NCBI RefSeq assembly: GCF_004571065.1
Contig: NZ_SPQN01000007.1
Location: 37,624 to 101,623 of the forward strand
DNA length: 64,000 nucleotides
Reading direction: 5' to 3'
Origin: Geodermatophilus sp. DF01-2
Lineage (GTDB): Bacteria > Actinomycetota > Actinomycetes > Mycobacteriales > Geodermatophilaceae
Positions 60,807 through 64,000 of the stretch are shown one piece after another (position 1 is the stretch's first letter; each line of letters opens with the position of its first letter). The translations under genes and the position numbers were made by a program. Below the pieces are notes generated by a model that saw only the letters and a program-made list of their open reading frames with translations, was not told where the DNA came from and made no database searches.

Positions 60807-60959
60807 GTGGCGGAGAGCTACAACGGCTACTGCGTGAAGTGCAAGGAGAAGCGCGACTTCGACGGCGAGGTCAAGGTCAGCGAGTCCGGTCGCCGCATGG
60901 CGCAGGGCACCTGCCCGGTCTGCGGCACCAAGATGAACCGGATCCTCGGCAAGGCCTGA
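60807..60959 (+). CDS. DUF5679 zinc-ribbon protein
   Basis: 50 residues. Two cysteine pairs, YCVKCKEKRDF near residue 10 and TCPVCGTKMNRIL near residue 36, form a zinc ribbon around a short beta hairpin (GEVKVSESGRRMAQG). Function unknown; widespread in actinobacteria. GAGGAGG lies five bases before the GTG. Followed by a repeat element that carries a secondary insertion. Confidence 0.85.
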   Translation: MAESYNGYCVKCKEKRDFDGEVKVSESGRRMAQGTCPVCGTKMNRILGKA

Positions 60960-61110
60960 AAGAGGACCACTCTTCTCCCCGCGCCTCGTGGAAGAACCCC
61001 GTCCTGCCCACCCTCCGCAAGCTGTCAGGAGAATCCACCGGAATTCTCATCCGTCGAGGCGGCCTGGAACAGGCCATGGATTCTCAGGGCGGGGCTCGGG
61101 ACGGGGCCGG
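60960..61110. repeat. Intergenic inverted-repeat element, copy 14 (interrupted)
   Basis: Arms GAACCCCGTCC (60994-61004) and GGACGGGGCC (61099-61108) are intact. The core, which elsewhere reads CGCAGGCTCAGGGCGGG, is split between CCGCAAGCT and CAGGGCGGGG by a foreign 55-60 bp segment. Confidence 0.75.
61029..61085. mobile_element. Miniature inverted-repeat insertion
   Basis: GAGAATCCA (61029-61037) and TGGATTCTC (61077-61085) are perfect nine-bp inverted ends. Inside is a second hairpin GGCCTG GAA CAGGCC at 61061-61075. A possible TCAG duplication flanks it (61025-61028 and 61084-61087, partly inside the right end). It carries no gene. Its lower GC than the host element and its position inside another repeat mark it as inserted. 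Confidence 0.6.
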
Positions 61111-61261
61111 CGGGCCGCTGAAGGGCGGCCGTTCCAGCACGTCACCACGACGGCGGCGCCTGCACCGCGGGCGCCGTCGTTCGCCGTCTCCGGGGCGTGT
61201 GGACCGGCCGGCCTGTGGACGGACGGAGCAGCCGGGACCGGCGCACTGGCACCCTGCGCGG

Positions 61262-62332
61262 GTGGCCGACACCGCGCACCCGCTGCTGCCCGTGACCGTT
61301 CCCGTGCTTCGCCTGGACGGGGCGGACGGCACCGAGGCGGTGCAGGTCGGTGGCGCCGACTCCTCCGACGGTCTGCTCATCTCCCCCGGCGCGGCCGACC
61401 TGCCCGGCCTCCTGCGCGGCCTGGACGGGCGGCGTGCGCAGCGCACGGTCCTCGCCGAGGCCGCCCGAGACGGCCACGACCCCGCGGCGGTGACCGCTCT
61501 GCTCGACGGCCTCCGGTCGATCGGCCTGCTCCTCGACCTGGACGCCGCCGACCTGCTCGCCTCGGACGCCGGTCCGGCCGCTGCCGTGCGCTCCCGGGCC
61601 GAACTGCCCACCGCCGCGGGGCGGACCGGCGGCGGCGCCGGCTGGCGGGCCCGCCGGGACGCGACGGTCGTCGTCGACGGGGCGACCCGGGTCGGCGTGC
61701 CGCTCGCCTCGGTCCTGGCCGCGAGCGGCGTCGGGCGGGTGAGCGTCCGGGACGACGGGCTCGCCGGAGCGGGCGACGCCGTCGTCGGCGGGCTGACCGC
61801 CGACGACGAGGGCCGCCCGCGCGCGCTGGCCGCGGCCGACGCCGTCCGGCGGGCCAGCCCGCTCACCGACCTGCGGCCTCTCGCCGACGGAAGCGCGGCC
61901 GACCTCGTCGTCCTCACCCGACCGTGGGCCGCCTCCGATCCGCTCGCCGCCGACCTGCAACGGCGGGGCGTGCCGCACCTGGTGGCGACCGTCCGCGGGG
62001 AGACCGGCGTGGTGGGGCCACTGGTGGTACCGGGCGCGACCGGCTGCCTGCGGTGTGCGGACCTGCACCGCCGGGACGCCGACCCGCGGTGGCCGGCGCT
62101 GGCCGCCCAGCTCACCGCGGGCGAGACGCCACCCGGTGGCGCCACGGTGACCTGCCTGTCGACCGCGGTGACGGCGGCCGTGCAGGTGCTCACCCTCCTC
62201 GACGGGGCCGGCGCCCCGGTCACCCTCGGCGCGACGGTGGAGCTGCGGCCGCCGAACCTGCTCCCCCGCATCCGCCGGTGGCCGGCGCACGCCGACTGCG
62301 GCTGCAGGTCCGACTCGGACGGGTGCACCTGA
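61262..62332 (+). CDS. ThiF-like/cyclodehydratase-like protein
   Basis: 356 residues. An N-terminal winged-helix-like part (DLPGLLRGLDGRRAQRTVLAEAARDGHDP) precedes a Rossmann-type half (TVVVDGATRVGVPLASVLAASGVGRVSVRDDG). A C-terminal zinc site follows, from CLRCADLHRRDADPRWP to CGC near the end. This matches the ThiF/E1-like proteins resembling azole-peptide cyclodehydratase C-proteins. The Gly-rich ATP loop (GxGxxG) is not clear, so adenylation is doubtful. Located before an ABC1 kinase gene, as with Rv3196-Rv3197. GTG start; no ribosome site recognised. Confidence 0.72.
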   Translation: MADTAHPLLPVTVPVLRLDGADGTEAVQVGGADSSDGLLISPGAADLPGLLRGLDGRRAQRTVLAEAARDGHDPAAVTALLDGLRSIGLLLDLDAADLLASDAGPAAAVRSRAELPTAAGRTGGGAGWRARRDATVVVDGATRVGVPLASVLAASGVGRVSVRDDGLAGAGDAVVGGLTADDEGRPRALAAADAVRRASPLTDLRPLADGSAADLVVLTRPWAASDPLAADLQRRGVPHLVATVRGETGVVGPLVVPGATGCLRCADLHRRDADPRWPALAAQLTAGETPPGGATVTCLSTAVTAAVQVLTLLDGAGAPVTLGATVELRPPNLLPRIRRWPAHADCGCRSDSDGCT

Positions 62333-62451
62333 CCCTCTGCCAGCGGTATCACCGCCGATCGGGGGACAATGGCGACGTAGTGCGCCTCCGGGCCCGTAGC
62401 GGGGCCGGTGCCGCCGCGACCGCGGCCGACGAGCGCCAGCGAGGAGGACAC

Positions 62452-63774
62452 GTGAGCGAGCCTGACCGGGGGATCCCACGGGGCTCGGTGTCACGGACCG
62501 CGCGCCTGGCCTCACTGCCGCTGGGGGCAGCCGGCCGGGCCACCCTGGGCATCGGCAAGCGGCTGTCCGGCCGCCCCGCCGACGCAGTGACCGCGGAGCT
62601 GCAGCAGCGCACCGCCGAGCAGCTGTTCGCCGTCCTCGGCCAGCTCAAGGGCGGGGCGATGAAGCTCGGGCAGACCCTGTCGGTGTTCGAGGCCGCCGTC
62701 CCCGAGGAGGTCGCCGCCCCCTACCGCGAGGCGCTGGTCAAGCTGCAGGAGGAGGCGCCGCCCATGCCGGCGCGCACCGTCCACGCGGTGCTCGCCCAGC
62801 AGCTCGGCGGCCGGTGGCGGGAACGCTTCCGCCACTTCGACGAGGAGCCCGCGGCCGCGGCCAGCATCGGACAGGTCCACCGGGCCACCTGGCGGGACGG
62901 CCGGGACGTCGCCGTGAAGATCCAGTACCCGGGTGCGGCCACCGCGCTGATGGCCGACCTCAACCAGCTGGCCCGTTTCGCCCGGCTGTTCGCGGCGCTG
63001 TTCCCCGGGATGGACGTCAAACCGCTGATCATCGAGCTCAAGGCGCGCGTGGTCGAGGAGCTGGACTACGGGCTGGAGGCGGACGCGCAGCGGACCTTCG
63101 CCGCCGCGTACGCCGACGACCCGCAGATCGTCGTCCCCCGGGTGGTGGCCAGCGCACCGAAGGTGATCGTCTCGGAGTGGCTCGACGGGACGCCGCTGTC
63201 GAAGGTGATCGCCTCCGGCACCCGTGAGGAGCGCGACCGCGCCGGCCGCCTGCTCGCGGTGCTGCACTTCTCCGGCCCGCAGCGGGCCGGCCTGCTGCAC
63301 GCCGACCCGCATCCGGGCAACTTCCGGTTGACCGCCGACGGACGTTTCGGGGTGATCGACTTCGGCGCGACCGCGCGACTGCCGGACGGGCACCCCGAGC
63401 CGATCGGCCGGCTGGTGCGCTGGGCTCTCGAGGGGCGTGCGGACGACGTCCTGGCCGACCTGCGCGCCGAGGGGTTCATCCTTCCCGGGGTCGAGGTCGA
63501 CGCGCAGGGGGTTCTGGACTACCTGCGCCCGCTGCTCGCTCCCATCGAGGGCCACCATTTCCACTTCACCCGCGCGTGGATGCAGGAGCAGGCCAACCGC
63601 ATCGCCGACCCCCGCACCGAGGCCAGCCGGCTGGGCCGGATGCTCAACCTGCCGCCGGCCTACCTGCTCATCCACCGGGTGACCATCGGGTCGATCGGGG
63701 TGCTCTGCCAGCTCGACGCGGCCGGCGACTACCGCAGCGTGCTCGAGGAGTGGCTGCCCGGCTTCACCGGCTGA
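62452..63774 (+). CDS. ABC1/UbiB-family atypical kinase
   Basis: 440 residues. The KxGQ motif is in GGAMKLGQTLSVFEAAVP, the Ala-rich nucleotide loop in AAAASIGQVHRATW, the Lys in VAVKIQYPG, the catalytic region in HADPHPGNF and the metal Asp in GVIDFGATARLP. No C-terminal membrane segment is evident. Relatives support quinone or isoprenoid lipid metabolism as ATPases or kinases. In mycobacteria the homologue (Rv3197) is next to whiB7 and has been linked to macrolide tolerance, from memory. GTG with GAGGAGG upstream. Confidence 0.9.
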   Translation: MSEPDRGIPRGSVSRTARLASLPLGAAGRATLGIGKRLSGRPADAVTAELQQRTAEQLFAVLGQLKGGAMKLGQTLSVFEAAVPEEVAAPYREALVKLQEEAPPMPARTVHAVLAQQLGGRWRERFRHFDEEPAAAASIGQVHRATWRDGRDVAVKIQYPGAATALMADLNQLARFARLFAALFPGMDVKPLIIELKARVVEELDYGLEADAQRTFAAAYADDPQIVVPRVVASAPKVIVSEWLDGTPLSKVIASGTREERDRAGRLLAVLHFSGPQRAGLLHADPHPGNFRLTADGRFGVIDFGATARLPDGHPEPIGRLVRWALEGRADDVLADLRAEGFILPGVEVDAQGVLDYLRPLLAPIEGHHFHFTRAWMQEQANRIADPRTEASRLGRMLNLPPAYLLIHRVTIGSIGVLCQLDAAGDYRSVLEEWLPGFTG

Positions 63775-63935
63775 GCAAGGACCCCCTGCCCCCCACCGTG
63801 GAAGGACCCCCTCCTCCCCACCCCTCGGAGAAGGACCCCGTCCCCCTCACCGTTGGCAAGCTCGCGGCGAGCCTCCGGACGGGGCCGCCCCGGGACGGGG
63901 TCAGCGGCGGGACCCTGCAGCGGGCCGGCCGGGGC
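63775..63935. repeat. Intergenic inverted-repeat element, copy 15 (multiple arms)
   Basis: Begins two bases after the ABC1 kinase stop. Three left arms in a row (GGACCCCCTGCC, GGACCCCCTCC, GGACCCCGTCC), then the core CAAGCTCGCGG and right arms GGACGGGGCC and GGGACGGGG, then CAGCGGGCC. Lies between convergent ends. Confidence 0.7.
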
Positions 63936-63973
63936 GGGGGCGCGAACTCGCGCCCCCGCGGGGTGGGTGCCGT

Positions 63974-64000
63974 CAGCGGACGGCGGCGCTCGCCCGCGCG
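63974..64000 (-). CDS. C-terminal end of a minus-strand gene (partial)
   Basis: A TGA on the minus strand at 63976-63974 is preceded by eight codons reading ARASAAVR up to the window edge. By gene order in mycobacteria the next gene would be whiB7, but eight residues cannot confirm this. Confidence 0.3.

Noticed and set aside
61262..62332. ThiF-like protein as part of an azole-peptide (TOMM) biosynthetic cluster
   Set aside because: No YcaO, dehydrogenase or precursor peptide is nearby, and the gene is in a conserved housekeeping neighbourhood.

Overview
The window is high-GC (about 72-75 % by eye) chromosomal DNA of an actinobacterium. Diagnostic content includes whiB1, a sigR-rsrA (zinc anti-sigma) pair, the actinobacterial fused 2-oxoglutarate decarboxylase Kgd with a DUF6104 partner, ribosomal protein bL37, a TB7.3-type biotin carrier and a nickel superoxide dismutase. 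Many genes start with GTG and lack a leader. Gene content and style best fit the Geodermatophilaceae (Blastococcus/Geodermatophilus/Modestobacter); that placement is inference. No phage, plasmid, CRISPR or transposase gene is visible.

Layout. 0-7.4 kb: PHA synthase, GNAT and VOC proteins, an ABC-F ATPase, an adenylate cyclase coupled to a universal stress protein, and a two-gene ABC exporter. 7.6-17.5 kb: ankyrin protein, kgd-DUF6104, acyltransferase, a frameshifted DUF2269-like gene, YdjM-like membrane hydrolase, malic enzyme and an RmlC-like epimerase. 17.5-24 kb: sodX/sodN (divergent), psd-pssA-GNAT, a HAD phosphatase and a lipid kinase. 24-37 kb: whiB1, pdtaS-like kinase, GNAT, biotin carrier, degenerate biotin carboxylase, bL37, rsrA-sigR, YbaK, MFS/spermidine-synthase fusion, SRAP, aldehyde dehydrogenase, aroA-rsgA. 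The whiB1/pdtaS/TB7.3/rshA-sigH/SRAP/aroA/rsgA order matches the M. tuberculosis Rv3219-Rv3228 neighbourhood as I remember it. 37-52 kb: metabolic genes (HisN-like phosphatase, xylulokinase, XdhC-like, two aldo/keto reductases, alcohol dehydrogenase, cystathionine beta-synthase with metB, P450 with ferredoxin). 52-53.7 kb: two initiator tRNA genes flanking decayed gene fragments. 53.8-64 kb: UPF0182, PDZ/S16 protease, DUF2342, YgjP-like peptidase, DUF5679, ThiF-like and ABC1 kinase genes, matching the Rv3193c-Rv3197 neighbourhood next to whiB7.

The most striking non-coding feature is a family of about 15 intergenic inverted-repeat elements. They begin a few bases after stop codons with AGGACC and carry arms that differ between copies but keep their base pairing. 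Some are nested inside one another, and one (near 61.0 kb) is split by a 55-60 bp miniature insertion with 9-bp inverted ends. They probably act as terminators or 3'-end stabilisers and look mobile. Other items of interest are a SigR-type promoter placed directly before an upstream sigR start (predicting a long SigR isoform), a biotin-carboxylase pseudoenzyme beside an orphan biotin carrier, non-canonical starts (CTG for rsgA, possible ATC for an ABC ATPase) and widespread leaderless promoters.
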